A stretch of 40,145 bases of DNA from contig MFIQ01000012.1 in the NCBI GenBank assembly GCA_001778905.1, positions 1 to 40,145 of the forward strand, given 5' to 3'. A program made the position numbers and the translations under genes. The stretch comes from Candidatus Giovannonibacteria bacterium RIFCSPLOWO2_12_FULL_44_15 (GTDB lineage: Bacteria > Patescibacteriota > Minisyncoccia > JACPKW01 > UBA11713). Shown piece by piece: positions 1 to 6,955 of this stretch (within the stretch, counting starts at the first letter, position 1; each line of letters begins with the position of its first letter). The notes beneath the pieces are model-generated. The model was not told the origin of the DNA and did no database searches. It saw only the letters and a program-made list of their open reading frames with translations.

Positions 1-148
1 GCGCACTGTAGAGGAGATACAAGATGCTGAAGAAAAAGATAAACACCCACGCAAAGGCTGGTCCGCCCAAGAAAAACTTGGCGAAAAAAACCAACATAAT
101 GGATGCTCCGAAAATTCCGAACAATTGCCACAGAGTTAAGATCGTCAT
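1..148 (-). CDS. Small hydrophobic membrane protein, C-terminus cut by window edge
   Basis: The reading frame opens at an ATG (146-148) and runs off the start of the window after 49 residues. A strong Shine-Dalgarno AAGGAGG (154-160) sits five bases upstream and decides the start. The visible part begins MTILTLWQLF and is almost entirely hydrophobic, with two likely membrane segments (about residues 8-28 and 31-48) separated by a short GGP turn. It is the last visible gene of a minus-strand operon with the two upstream membrane-associated proteins and is separated from the previous stop by 16 bases. I do not recognise the family. Membrane location is an inference from hydrophobicity. Confidence 0.6.
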   Translation of the reverse strand, partial: MTILTLWQLFGIFGASIMLVFFAKFFLGGPAFAWVFIFFFSILYLLYSA

Positions 149-164
149 GATATCCTCCTTTGGA

Positions 165-917
165 TTAGACCCTGAACCATCTTGCCGAAATAATATTGCC
201 GACTACCTCCGCTACAGCGTCGATGATACCTTCCATTATCAACCACCAACTTGGCCTATGGGGAACAGTTCCTGCTCCTTCGGCAGGCCCATGCTGATCG
301 CGACCTCCGCGCTCTTGGCGCGTTTGTCTCCTTCGCTCCGCCCATGCCATAACCTCTTCTCTTCTGGCAACAATACCATAAAGCAAGAGAGCTGGCGGAT
401 ATACGAAGACGAAGACGAACCAGTGCAACCACGATGCAATCCCGTAGAATTGACGTCTTGGCGGCTGTTGCGATGCTGGTTTCACTGTGGTTGGCTCCAC
501 GCCAAGATTTTTCTCAAGTTTTTCGAGTTTGAAATAATCCCAGAGCTTCTTGCCAGCCGCAGTTGAAATCTCTTTCCCTTTGGCAATGGCACTCGAAGGT
601 TCGGCCTGGTTAAATCTTTCAACCAAGCCTTCTTCGATGCCTCGCAACATAGGCTGTCCCCAGCCGGTGATGCTACACCAGACGAAGAAAACAAATGTCA
701 GAGCCGCAAGTGCAGCCCATCGCTGTTCGTTTGTCCGAAATGGGCGATAATCGTACCGCTCACGCACCGTTTGAGAAAACGATAGGAAGACGATCGCAAG
801 CCAGGTCACGAAATAAACAACTTCGCGAATCGCAACTCCGGCTTCCTTTGGTGTTTGTGTCACTGCCAGAATAATCTCGAGAATACCCCAAACTCCCGCA
901 ATAATTCCGAAAATCAT
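165..917 (-). CDS. Polytopic membrane protein of unknown family (250 aa)
   Basis: The start ATG at 917 is preceded by the ribosome binding site AAGGAG. Likely membrane segments lie at about residues 2-19, 31-48, 67-84 and 160-184. Between the third and fourth is a charged loop (about 90-158) with a Lys/Glu-rich helix, and after the fourth a basic stretch (185-210, ARREEVMAWAERRR). The last 25 residues form a further amphipathic segment. It is the middle gene of a three-gene minus-strand operon: an Ig-like tail-anchored protein lies 18 bases upstream and a small hydrophobic protein downstream. No family is recognised. Co-transcription with the neighbours is inferred from spacing and the single promoter upstream of the first gene. 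Confidence 0.65.
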   Translation of the reverse strand: MIFGIIAGVWGILEIILAVTQTPKEAGVAIREVVYFVTWLAIVFLSFSQTVRERYDYRPFRTNEQRWAALAALTFVFFVWCSITGWGQPMLRGIEEGLVERFNQAEPSSAIAKGKEISTAAGKKLWDYFKLEKLEKNLGVEPTTVKPASQQPPRRQFYGIASWLHWFVFVFVYPPALLLYGIVARREEVMAWAERRRQTRQERGGRDQHGPAEGAGTVPHRPSWWLIMEGIIDAVAEVVGNIISARWFRV

Positions 918-935
918 AGATTTTCTCCTTTTTGG

Positions 936-1727
936 CTATGGAGCCATTGTTGATAGCCAAAACCCAACAAGGATTACGGTTCCAACAAGACTCAATCCAA
1001 TTCCTAACCCCCATCGTTGATCAATAGTCATCAGCGAGGGCGGCAAAGTTTCGAGATAATCAAACTTTTTCTCGTTGCCTTGCACTCGCACATTAACCGC
1101 CGTATGCTCGATCGCTATTGGAATATATTCATTCACTCTTCCAAAAGCGTCGGTCAAGAATTCGAGCGGGTACTCGTGCTCGCCCGGAACCGAGATCGTG
1201 ACATTCACAGGAACACCGCTAACCGGCTGTCCATCCTCGTTTGGAACGAAAACATTCAGCCGATACCTGCCACGCCTGCCGGGAAATGAAATCGCCGGCT
1301 CGCCGAGCTTTTGAGGCGTCGGTAAGTTTTCCGCATTATGCTTCCGGGTTTCTGACCTAACTCTTGCCCTATCACGAGCTTGCTCTTCTGGAGATTTTTC
1401 TTCCTCCTCGAGTGCAGTGATCGTCCGAGTTATACGGCCGACGCGCTCGATTTTCTTTTCGCCGCTGACTTCTACTTCAACCTCAATTTCTGCGCCAGCG
1501 ATATAAAGCCCGGGCGCAGGAAATGTAATTTCCGTCGAAGCCACCATTTCATCAACTGGTTCAGGGAACTCCTTCTCGTTCAAGAAAAAAATTACCCTGA
1601 GTAATTTTTCGCGTCTGCGGCGATCCATTCTCTGCGAAAGAATTGCCTGAAATGATGAATGAAAAGTATCCTTTCCCAACTGAACTGCGTTTGGAGTCTT
1701 TAAGACTCCTATAGAATACACTGCCAT
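936..1727 (-). CDS. Tail-anchored protein with Ig-like (Big-1-type) domain
   Basis: 263 residues. The N-terminal third (1-105) is a mixed charged region with no signal peptide. Residues 106-135 are a highly charged helix (EEEEKSPEEQARDRARVRSE). Residues about 152-228 look like a bacterial Ig-like domain of the invasin Big-1 type, with the pattern DGQPVSGVPVNVTISVP followed by LTDAFGRVNEY. Residues 238-260 are a single hydrophobic segment ending three residues from the C-terminus, so the protein would be tail-anchored. That topology is odd, because Ig-like domains normally face outside. An AAGGGTGA ribosome binding site precedes the ATG. This is the first gene of the operon and sits directly behind a near-consensus promoter. 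The function is unknown; an envelope or host-contact role is inference. Confidence 0.65.
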   Translation of the reverse strand: MAVYSIGVLKTPNAVQLGKDTFHSSFQAILSQRMDRRRREKLLRVIFFLNEKEFPEPVDEMVASTEITFPAPGLYIAGAEIEVEVEVSGEKKIERVGRITRTITALEEEEKSPEEQARDRARVRSETRKHNAENLPTPQKLGEPAISFPGRRGRYRLNVFVPNEDGQPVSGVPVNVTISVPGEHEYPLEFLTDAFGRVNEYIPIAIEHTAVNVRVQGNEKKFDYLETLPPSLMTIDQRWGLGIGLSLVGTVILVGFWLSTMAP

Positions 1728-1775
1728 AAATCACCCTTTTTCCTTTCTTCTTTATTTAGTTGTCAATTTGGTTTA

Positions 1776-1804
1776 ATTATACTCCAAAACGGCCGAAAAG
1801 TCAA
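1776..1804 (-). promoter_or_regulatory. Sigma70-type promoter for the three-gene membrane operon
   Basis: On the minus strand a TTGACT -35 element (1799-1804) and a perfect TATAAT -10 element (1776-1781) are separated by exactly 17 bases. The predicted start lies about 40 bases upstream of the ATG at 1727, leaving room for the leader and ribosome binding site. This is one of the best promoter matches in the window. Confidence 0.8.
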
Positions 1805-1852
1805 TGGCTTAAAAAGCTCCCCAAAAGCATCAAAAACCCTTTAAAAATAAGG

Positions 1853-2782
1853 CTATTTCCGCCTTTTGCCGTGAAAGGCTTTATGTATCTCGCGTAGAGA
1901 CTTGTCCGTTACGTGCGTGTAGACTTGGGTTGTCGAGATGCTTGAGTGCCCCAAAAGCGCCTGGACGGAGCGCAAATCGGCCCCGTTTATAAGCAAATCG
2001 GTCGCGAACATATGGCGCAGGACATGCGGAGTTACTTTTTTCGAAATTCCGGCTTTGATTGCGTAATATTTCAATATTCTTTCGACGGAACGCGGAGTTA
2101 ACCGGGATGGTTCATTGGAATTTATCCCATAATTCACAAACATCGCCTCGGCCATATCCTGTCTTTTGTCTAAATATTCTTTTATAGCTTTCTTCGCGGA
2201 GAGCGAGAGAAAAACAACGCGGACTTTCTCTCCTTTCCCGCGGACAGAAAATTCATCCTTGGAAAGGTCAACTGAATCCTGATCGAGCGAAGTCAATTCC
2301 GAGACGCGAAGGCCAGTCGAGAATAAAAGTTCCAAAATCGCCCTGTCGCGAAGACGTTTTAAGGAAGACGGACTTCCGCTTGGAAGTCCGTCTTCCAAGT
2401 CGGGCGCTTTAAGCAGCCGCTCCAACTCTTCAATGGTAATTAAATCCAAATCGCGCTCGGGAGCTTTCGCGAGCAAAATTCTATCAGACGAAAGCGACTC
2501 AATACCGCGCCAGGCAAGGTATTTTAAAAAATTCCTAAGCGCAATAAGGTGATAGTTCTGCGTGCGCTTTTTTAGTCCTCCGCGATTTAAAAATAGGCGG
2601 TACCTCCGGACCAAATCGTCGTCTATCCCGGAAGTCGAAGAAATCTTCGCAAATTCAAAAAATTTTTTAAGATAGCGGTCGTAGTTTTCGACAGTCTTAA
2701 GCGACCGCCCGCGTTCGATCTCTAGATATTCTAAATATTCTCTATGCAGCTCTTTTACCCCCATATAGATATTGTGCGACAT
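1853..2782 (-). CDS. xer: Tyrosine recombinase of the XerC/XerD type
   Basis: 309 residues, the normal length for Xer recombinases, which resolve chromosome dimers at dif sites. An N-terminal SAM-like DNA-binding domain (about 8-95) is followed by the catalytic domain (about 112-305). All catalytic residues are visible: R159 (TGLRVSEL), K183 in the beta-hairpin (RGKGEK), H253 and R256 (HVLRHMFA), H279 (LLGHSSI) and nucleophile Y288 (TTQVYTH). The linker between the domains (about 128-142) is lengthened by roughly 8-12 residues encoded by a perfect DNA hairpin (2363-2396). A second possible start is the ATG at 2764 (MGVKELHREY), which fits family N-termini better. The gene stands alone, divergent from rpsO. 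Many CPR genomes appear to have one such gene, so I do not choose between XerC and XerD. Confidence 0.93.
   Translation of the reverse strand: MSHNIYMGVKELHREYLEYLEIERGRSLKTVENYDRYLKKFFEFAKISSTSGIDDDLVRRYRLFLNRGGLKKRTQNYHLIALRNFLKYLAWRGIESLSSDRILLAKAPERDLDLITIEELERLLKAPDLEDGLPSGSPSSLKRLRDRAILELLFSTGLRVSELTSLDQDSVDLSKDEFSVRGKGEKVRVVFLSLSAKKAIKEYLDKRQDMAEAMFVNYGINSNEPSRLTPRSVERILKYYAIKAGISKKVTPHVLRHMFATDLLINGADLRSVQALLGHSSISTTQVYTHVTDKSLREIHKAFHGKRRK
2363..2396. repeat. Perfect 15-bp palindromic insertion inside xer
   Basis: GGAAGACGGACTTCC (2363-2377) and its exact reverse complement (2382-2396) flank a four-base loop GCTT. The element falls in the interdomain linker of the Xer gene, keeps the reading frame and encodes a Leu-Glu-Asp-Gly/Ser-Pro-rich stretch that other Xer proteins lack. 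This suggests in-frame insertion of a dispersed palindromic element. Confidence 0.75.
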
Positions 2783-2791
2783 GCGCCCATA

Positions 2792-2820
2792 TTGTCAAAA
2801 TTACAAAATTATGCTAAGCT
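2792..2820 (+). promoter_or_regulatory. Candidate promoter for rpsO, nearly leaderless
   Basis: TTGTCA (2792-2797) and TAAGCT (2815-2820) are spaced by 17 bases. The predicted transcription start falls at or next to the ATG at 2827, so the message would have little or no leader, which fits the lack of a clear ribosome binding site. The -10 element is a weak match. Confidence 0.4.
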
Positions 2821-2826
2821 TTGAAA

Positions 2827-3096
2827 ATGCTGAAAAGCAAAGATAAGGAGAAAATAATAGAAAAGTTCAAGACAAGCGAAAAAGATACCGGCTCGGCCTC
2901 GGTTCAGACCGCCATCTTAACGGAGGAAATTAAGCGCTTAACCGAGCACTTAAAGACTCATCGCAAAGACAAGCATTCGCGCCGAGGACTTTTGCAGATG
3001 GTCTCAAAAAGAAAAAAACTTTTGGACTATATTTCAAAAAGCAACCAAGCCGCATACGCGGACGTCACTAAAAAATTGGGACTCAAGGCTAAATAA
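2827..3096 (+). CDS. rpsO: 30S ribosomal protein S15
   Basis: The start is placed at the ATG at 2827 rather than an upstream TTG (2821), giving exactly 89 residues, the usual S15 length. The family signature is clear: [17 protein letters not shown] near the N-terminus, then [19 protein letters not shown] and the basic KRKKLLDYI helix. S15 binds the central domain of 16S rRNA and nucleates platform assembly. The classical partner pnp lies downstream, as in many bacteria, but here a NYN-domain gene is placed between the two. No good Shine-Dalgarno is seen. Confidence 0.97.
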   Translation: MLKSKDKEKIIEKFKTSEKDTGSASVQTAILTEEIKRLTEHLKTHRKDKHSRRGLLQMVSKRKKLLDYISKSNQAAYADVTKKLGLKAK

Positions 3097-3111
3097 TTTA
3101 AAATATATTAG

Positions 3112-3618
3112 ATGAATATAATTAAACATAAAAATCAGCGCGTCGCTGTTTTTATCGACGCGCAAAATATGTATCATTCCGCGAAAAGCCTTTTTGGAGG
3201 AAGGGTGAATTTCAAAGAACTTTTAAAAACCGCGGTTGCCGGCAGGCAATTGATCCGCGCTTTCGGATATGTAATCCGAACGAAAACCGGAGAAGAAAAA
3301 CCGTTTATAGATGCGCTTTTGAGCCTTGGAATCGAATCCCGAGAAAAAGATCTACAGGAATTTTTTGGCGGGGCGAAAAAGGCGGACTGGGACGTCGGCA
3401 TAGCGGTTGACGCGATCCGAACCATAGATATAGTGGACACAGTCGTGCTCGCGTCAGGCGACGGCGATTTTATTCCGCTTGTACAATATTTGCAAAACCG
3501 TGGGCGCAGAGTCGAAGGAATGGCATTCGGACCTTCCGCTTCCGGAAAGCTCCGTGAAGCTGTCGATGAATTTATCGACTTGGCAGAAGACCCGGGAAAG
3601 TATATATTAAAAAGGTAA
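3112..3618 (+). CDS. NYN domain (LabA/DUF88-like) putative ribonuclease
   Basis: 168 residues with the PIN-like NYN fold signature. An N-terminal strand ends in an acidic residue (VAVFIDAQNMYHS, D16), a central acidic motif follows (KKADWDVGIAVDAI), and the C-terminal motif is VVLASGDGDFIPLV. These Asp residues are the expected metal ligands of this nuclease superfamily. The gene lies 15 bases after rpsO and upstream of pnp, so it sits inside a classical translation/RNA-decay gene pair. A role in RNA turnover alongside PNPase is inference. The protein ends soon after the NYN core, so no extra domain is present. Confidence 0.85.
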   Translation: MNIIKHKNQRVAVFIDAQNMYHSAKSLFGGRVNFKELLKTAVAGRQLIRAFGYVIRTKTGEEKPFIDALLSLGIESREKDLQEFFGGAKKADWDVGIAVDAIRTIDIVDTVVLASGDGDFIPLVQYLQNRGRRVEGMAFGPSASGKLREAVDEFIDLAEDPGKYILKR

Positions 3619-3634
3619 TTTTTTATTATTAATA

Positions 3635-3689
3635 TTGGCCTTTAGATAGGTAGTCCGTTCTAAAAAGCGGCCTAAAATCTGAAGGTCAA
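3635..3689 (+). promoter_or_regulatory. Long stem-loop in the pnp leader
   Basis: Bases 3635-3647 (TTGGCCTTTAGAT) pair with 3677-3689 (ATCTGAAGGTCAA) over 13 positions, two of them G-U. The enclosed bases 3648-3676 can form a second stem (AGG/CCT and CCG/CGG). The only Shine-Dalgarno-like bases before pnp (GAAGG, 3681-3685) are buried in the 3' arm, and the ATG lies 10 bases after the stem. PNPase autoregulates its own mRNA through a leader stem in Escherichia coli; a similar role here is inference. Confidence 0.55.
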
Positions 3690-3699
3690 ACACAACTAA

Positions 3700-5886
3700 A
3701 TGAACTCAAAAAAATTTACTACGGATTTCGGCGGTAAAGAGCTTACTGTTGAATTTAACGATTTAGCGGAGCAAGCTCACGGTTCCGCCATGGTTCGCCT
3801 TGGCGATACCGTCATTTTAGCGACGGCGGTAATGTCTCAAGGAAAGCGTGAGGGAATAGATTATTTCCCATTATCGGTTGATTACGAAGAAAGGTTTTAC
3901 GCCGCAGGAAAAATTCTCGGTTCGCGCTTTGTTAGGCGGGAAGGAAGGCCTTCCGAAGAAGGAGTTTTGGTTTCGCGCCTGATTGACCGGGGACTGCGCC
4001 CCCTTTTCAACCATAAAATCAGGAATGAGGTTCACGTCGTGGCTCTCGCCCTTTCAGTTGATCAAGAAAACGAGCCGGATGTTGTCGCCATATTGGCGGC
4101 GTCGCTGGCGCTCGGGACTTCGTCTATCCCGTGGGACGGGCCGATCGGCGCCGTTCGCGTCGGAAAAGTTGGGGGAAAATTTGTCTTAAACCCGATTCGC
4201 TCCGAACTCGAAAAATCTGATCTGGATATGGTTGTCTGCGGAAAGGATGGAAAAATAAACATGGTGGAGGCGGGTGCTAAAGAAATTCCTGAAGAAGAAA
4301 TGCTTGAAGCTCTAGCTTTCGCGCAAAAGGAAATCGATAAAATAGAGGAGTTCCAAAAAAAAATTGCGGGCGAGATGGGCAGAGAAAAGATAATGCCTGC
4401 ACTAAAAGACGAGCCCGAAAAAATTTCCGAAATTTTCGAGAAAGATTTCCGCGAAAAACTCGAGAAAGCTATTTATATAAAAGATAAAAAAGAAAGGAAT
4501 GTTAACCTTTTTAAATTGAAGGAGGAATGGGATAGTATAATCGCAAATGATGTCGGAGCAGATTACTCCAGCGTTGCGGATGGATTTTACGAAGAGAAAA
4601 TCGACGAGATCGTGCACAAAAATATTCTTGTGGGCGATCTGCGGCCGGACGGCAGGGGTTTAAAAGAACTTAGATCCCTCTGGGCCGGCGTTGGCATTCT
4701 GCCGAGAACGCACGGCTCCGGGCTTTTTTACCGCGGAGAGACGCATGTGCTCTCTGCGGCAACTCTTGGCGGCCCGGGAGACACGCAACTTGTTGAAGGA
4801 ATGTCTATTTCAACCAAAAAAAGATTTATGCACCACTATAACTTCCCGCCCTTTGCTCCGGGAGAAACCGGAAGAATGGGTGGCCCGGGGCGAAGAGAGA
4901 TAGGACACGGCGCCCTTGCCGAAAGAGCGCTTATCCCGGTATTGCCGGACATTTCAGAATTTCCATATGTAATCCGGCTCGTATCCGAGGTGCTTTCCTC
5001 AAACGGTTCGACATCCATGGCATCTACATGTGCTTCGATACTCTCGATGATGGACGCTGGGGTTCCGATAAAGCGCATGGTTGCCGGGATTGCTATGGGG
5101 CTTATTCTTTCCCCCGATGGAAAAAAATTCAAAGTTTTAACTGACATTCAGGGTCCGGAAGACCACTACGGGGATATGGACTTCAAATCCGCCGGGACGA
5201 GCGAAGGAGTTACGGCGGTACAGATGGATGTTAAAATTTCCGGGGTTACGCTTGAGGTGTTAAAAGAAACTCTCCTCGACGCGAGGGCGGCGCGAATAAA
5301 AATTATGGAAGTTATGGCGCGTGCAATTGATAAGCCGAGGGCGGAACTTTCCAAATTTGCGCCGAGAATTTTGACGATAAAAATAAATCCGGATAGGATT
5401 CGCGACCTGATCGGGCCCGGAGGGAAAATGATTAATTCAATAATCGACGAGACCGGAGCTACGGTCGACGTTGAACAGGATGGGACTGTATTTATAACCG
5501 GGTCTGCTGAAGGGAGCGAGAAGGCTCTGGCCAGAGTCAAAGAAGTTACGCACGAATTTGAAGTTGGCGAAGTATTTGAAGGGACTGTGTCCAGAATTTT
5601 TGATTTCGGCGCAATGGTTGAAATCGCCCCAAAACAGGAAGGGCTTGTTCATATATCGGAGTTAGCCCCGTTTAGGGTAGAGAGAGTCACGGATATGGTG
5701 GACGTCGGAGATAAAGTTAAGGTTAAAATAAAAAGCATAGACGAGCTTGGAAGGGTTAATCTTTCAATCAAAGACGTGGCTGAATTAAAGCCGAAAGTTA
5801 GAGAGCCTGGATGGTCGCCTAGAGAAGACCGCCCCAGAGGCCCTGGGGGAAGGAGGGAGCGAGGAGGGGGACGCTTCAGGAGATAA
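3700..5886 (+). CDS. pnp: Polyribonucleotide nucleotidyltransferase (PNPase)
   Basis: 728 residues, full length. PNPase degrades RNA 3' to 5' by phosphorolysis and acts as a trimer in the cytoplasm. Two RNase PH-like domains are visible. The first carries FYAAGKILGSRFVRREGRPS; the second carries FAPGETGRMGGPGRREIGHG and DIQGPEDHYGDMDFKSAGT, the active-site region. A helical linker separates them. A KH domain follows (about residues 555-615, IGPGGKMINSIIDETG) and then an S1 domain (about 625-695, GEVFEGTVSRIFDFGAMVEI). The tail is Gly/Arg-rich (RGPGGRRERGGG), as in many RNA-binding proteins. A structured leader precedes the gene. A small anchored protein of unknown function follows three bases after the stop. 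Confidence 0.98.
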   Translation: MNSKKFTTDFGGKELTVEFNDLAEQAHGSAMVRLGDTVILATAVMSQGKREGIDYFPLSVDYEERFYAAGKILGSRFVRREGRPSEEGVLVSRLIDRGLRPLFNHKIRNEVHVVALALSVDQENEPDVVAILAASLALGTSSIPWDGPIGAVRVGKVGGKFVLNPIRSELEKSDLDMVVCGKDGKINMVEAGAKEIPEEEMLEALAFAQKEIDKIEEFQKKIAGEMGREKIMPALKDEPEKISEIFEKDFREKLEKAIYIKDKKERNVNLFKLKEEWDSIIANDVGADYSSVADGFYEEKIDEIVHKNILVGDLRPDGRGLKELRSLWAGVGILPRTHGSGLFYRGETHVLSAATLGGPGDTQLVEGMSISTKKRFMHHYNFPPFAPGETGRMGGPGRREIGHGALAERALIPVLPDISEFPYVIRLVSEVLSSNGSTSMASTCASILSMMDAGVPIKRMVAGIAMGLILSPDGKKFKVLTDIQGPEDHYGDMDFKSAGTSEGVTAVQMDVKISGVTLEVLKETLLDARAARIKIMEVMARAIDKPRAELSKFAPRILTIKINPDRIRDLIGPGGKMINSIIDETGATVDVEQDGTVFITGSAEGSEKALARVKEVTHEFEVGEVFEGTVSRIFDFGAMVEIAPKQEGLVHISELAPFRVERVTDMVDVGDKVKVKIKSIDELGRVNLSIKDVAELKPKVREPGWSPREDRPRGPGGRRERGGGRFRR

Positions 5887-5889
5887 GTT

Positions 5890-6558
5890 ATGAAAATATT
5901 TCTCCTAATTTTGCTTTTGGTTGTTCTGGCAGGCGGGGGATGGTATGTCTATAAAAACTTTTTATTCCCCGAGCCCCCAGCGCCAGTCGACGAAGATGTC
6001 CCCAAAAAATTGATTAATGCCCAGGAGAGAATAATCAAACTCGAATCGAATTCGGAATTATCCAAAGCGGTGCGCAACATTGGGAAACTGCCGAGGGGAA
6101 GCTTTGAAGTAGTTTACTTTTCTGAAAACGCAAGCGGGGCGCGCCATTTTCTCACACCATTGGAATTTTCTTTGGCTGGAAGCATGCATCCGCCGCAAAA
6201 ATTACTTTCATTAGTTATTAATTATAATTTCGGTTTTTCGGGCGGAGAGACAAAAAATTATCCATTTTTGATATTTGAGATAGGTTCAATCGATGAAGCC
6301 CGCGCGGGGATTATGGGATGGGAAAAAAATATGCCGGGGGAATTGCCCGGAATTTTTGGCGGCTCGGAAAATTCCGGAACAGTTGGGGAGATTTCTTTTC
6401 AGGATAAGGTCATAAAAAATCAAAACGCCAGGATCTTCGAATCCGGCAGCACTAAGGTTATTTATGCCTTTTATAATCAGAAATTATTGATAATAACCTC
6501 ATCCGAAGAAGCTTTTGATGCCATAATATCCAGATACGCCGTCTTTCCTCCAAACTAG
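5890..6558 (+). CDS. N-terminally anchored protein of unknown function
   Basis: 222 residues. Residues 3-25 form one hydrophobic segment (MKIFLLILLLVVLAGG), followed by a Pro-rich spacer (PEPPAPVDED) and a soluble domain of about 180 residues. The soluble part contains alternating strands and conserved-looking hydrophobic patches (LLSLVINYNFGF, NYPFLIFEIGS, KVIYAFYNQKLLIITSS), ending in a predicted helix (EEAFDAIISRY). It is translationally close to pnp (three-base gap), so it is probably co-transcribed. I do not recognise the family. The outward orientation of the soluble domain is inferred from the N-terminal anchor. Confidence 0.75.
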   Translation: MKIFLLILLLVVLAGGGWYVYKNFLFPEPPAPVDEDVPKKLINAQERIIKLESNSELSKAVRNIGKLPRGSFEVVYFSENASGARHFLTPLEFSLAGSMHPPQKLLSLVINYNFGFSGGETKNYPFLIFEIGSIDEARAGIMGWEKNMPGELPGIFGGSENSGTVGEISFQDKVIKNQNARIFESGSTKVIYAFYNQKLLIITSSEEAFDAIISRYAVFPPN

Positions 6559-6596
6559 CTGTTGCCTTAATGCTAGGATTTTCATAACATATAGCA

Positions 6597-6950
6597 ATGG
6601 CTTGGGATAAATATAAAACATCTTTGCTTGAAGAAAAATCCAAATTAGAGAAAGAGCTTTCGTTGATCGCGACGAAAAACCCGGAACATCCCGGGGAATG
6701 GGATGTCAAAGCGCCAGATATGAACCCAATGGTCTCGGACCAATCCGAATTGGCGGATATGTTTGAGGAACTGGAAACTCAAACCGGACTCGAGGCACAA
6801 CTCGAGGAAAGGCTAAAACATGTAAACGGCGCCCTAAAAAGAATCGAAGAAAACAAATTTGGGAAATGTTCGGTTTGCGGCAAAGAAATCGAAGAAAAGA
6901 GGCTTGATGCAAATCCGTTTGCCGAAACCTGCATGGAACATATGGAGTGA
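6597..6950 (+). CDS. TraR/DksA-type zinc finger protein
   Basis: 117 residues. The N-terminal two thirds is a coiled-coil-like helix pair with many Lys/Glu/Leu residues, and the C-terminus carries the DksA-type zinc finger. The ligands are C91, C94, C112 and H115 (CSVCGKEI, then TCMEH), so the usual fourth Cys is His. Family members bind in the secondary channel of RNA polymerase, but short versions such as this have uncharacterised targets. The gene overlaps or abuts comM: its TGA stop (6948-6950) is five bases before the comM ATG. UGA used as stop here indicates the standard bacterial code. Confidence 0.85.
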   Translation: MAWDKYKTSLLEEKSKLEKELSLIATKNPEHPGEWDVKAPDMNPMVSDQSELADMFEELETQTGLEAQLEERLKHVNGALKRIEENKFGKCSVCGKEIEEKRLDANPFAETCMEHME

Positions 6951-6955
6951 TTAAT

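Noticed and set aside
24-566. 180-codon open frame on the plus strand
   Set aside because: It lies opposite the minus-strand membrane operon, has no ribosome binding site and no recognisable protein pattern. The minus-strand genes have strong Shine-Dalgarno sites and promoter.
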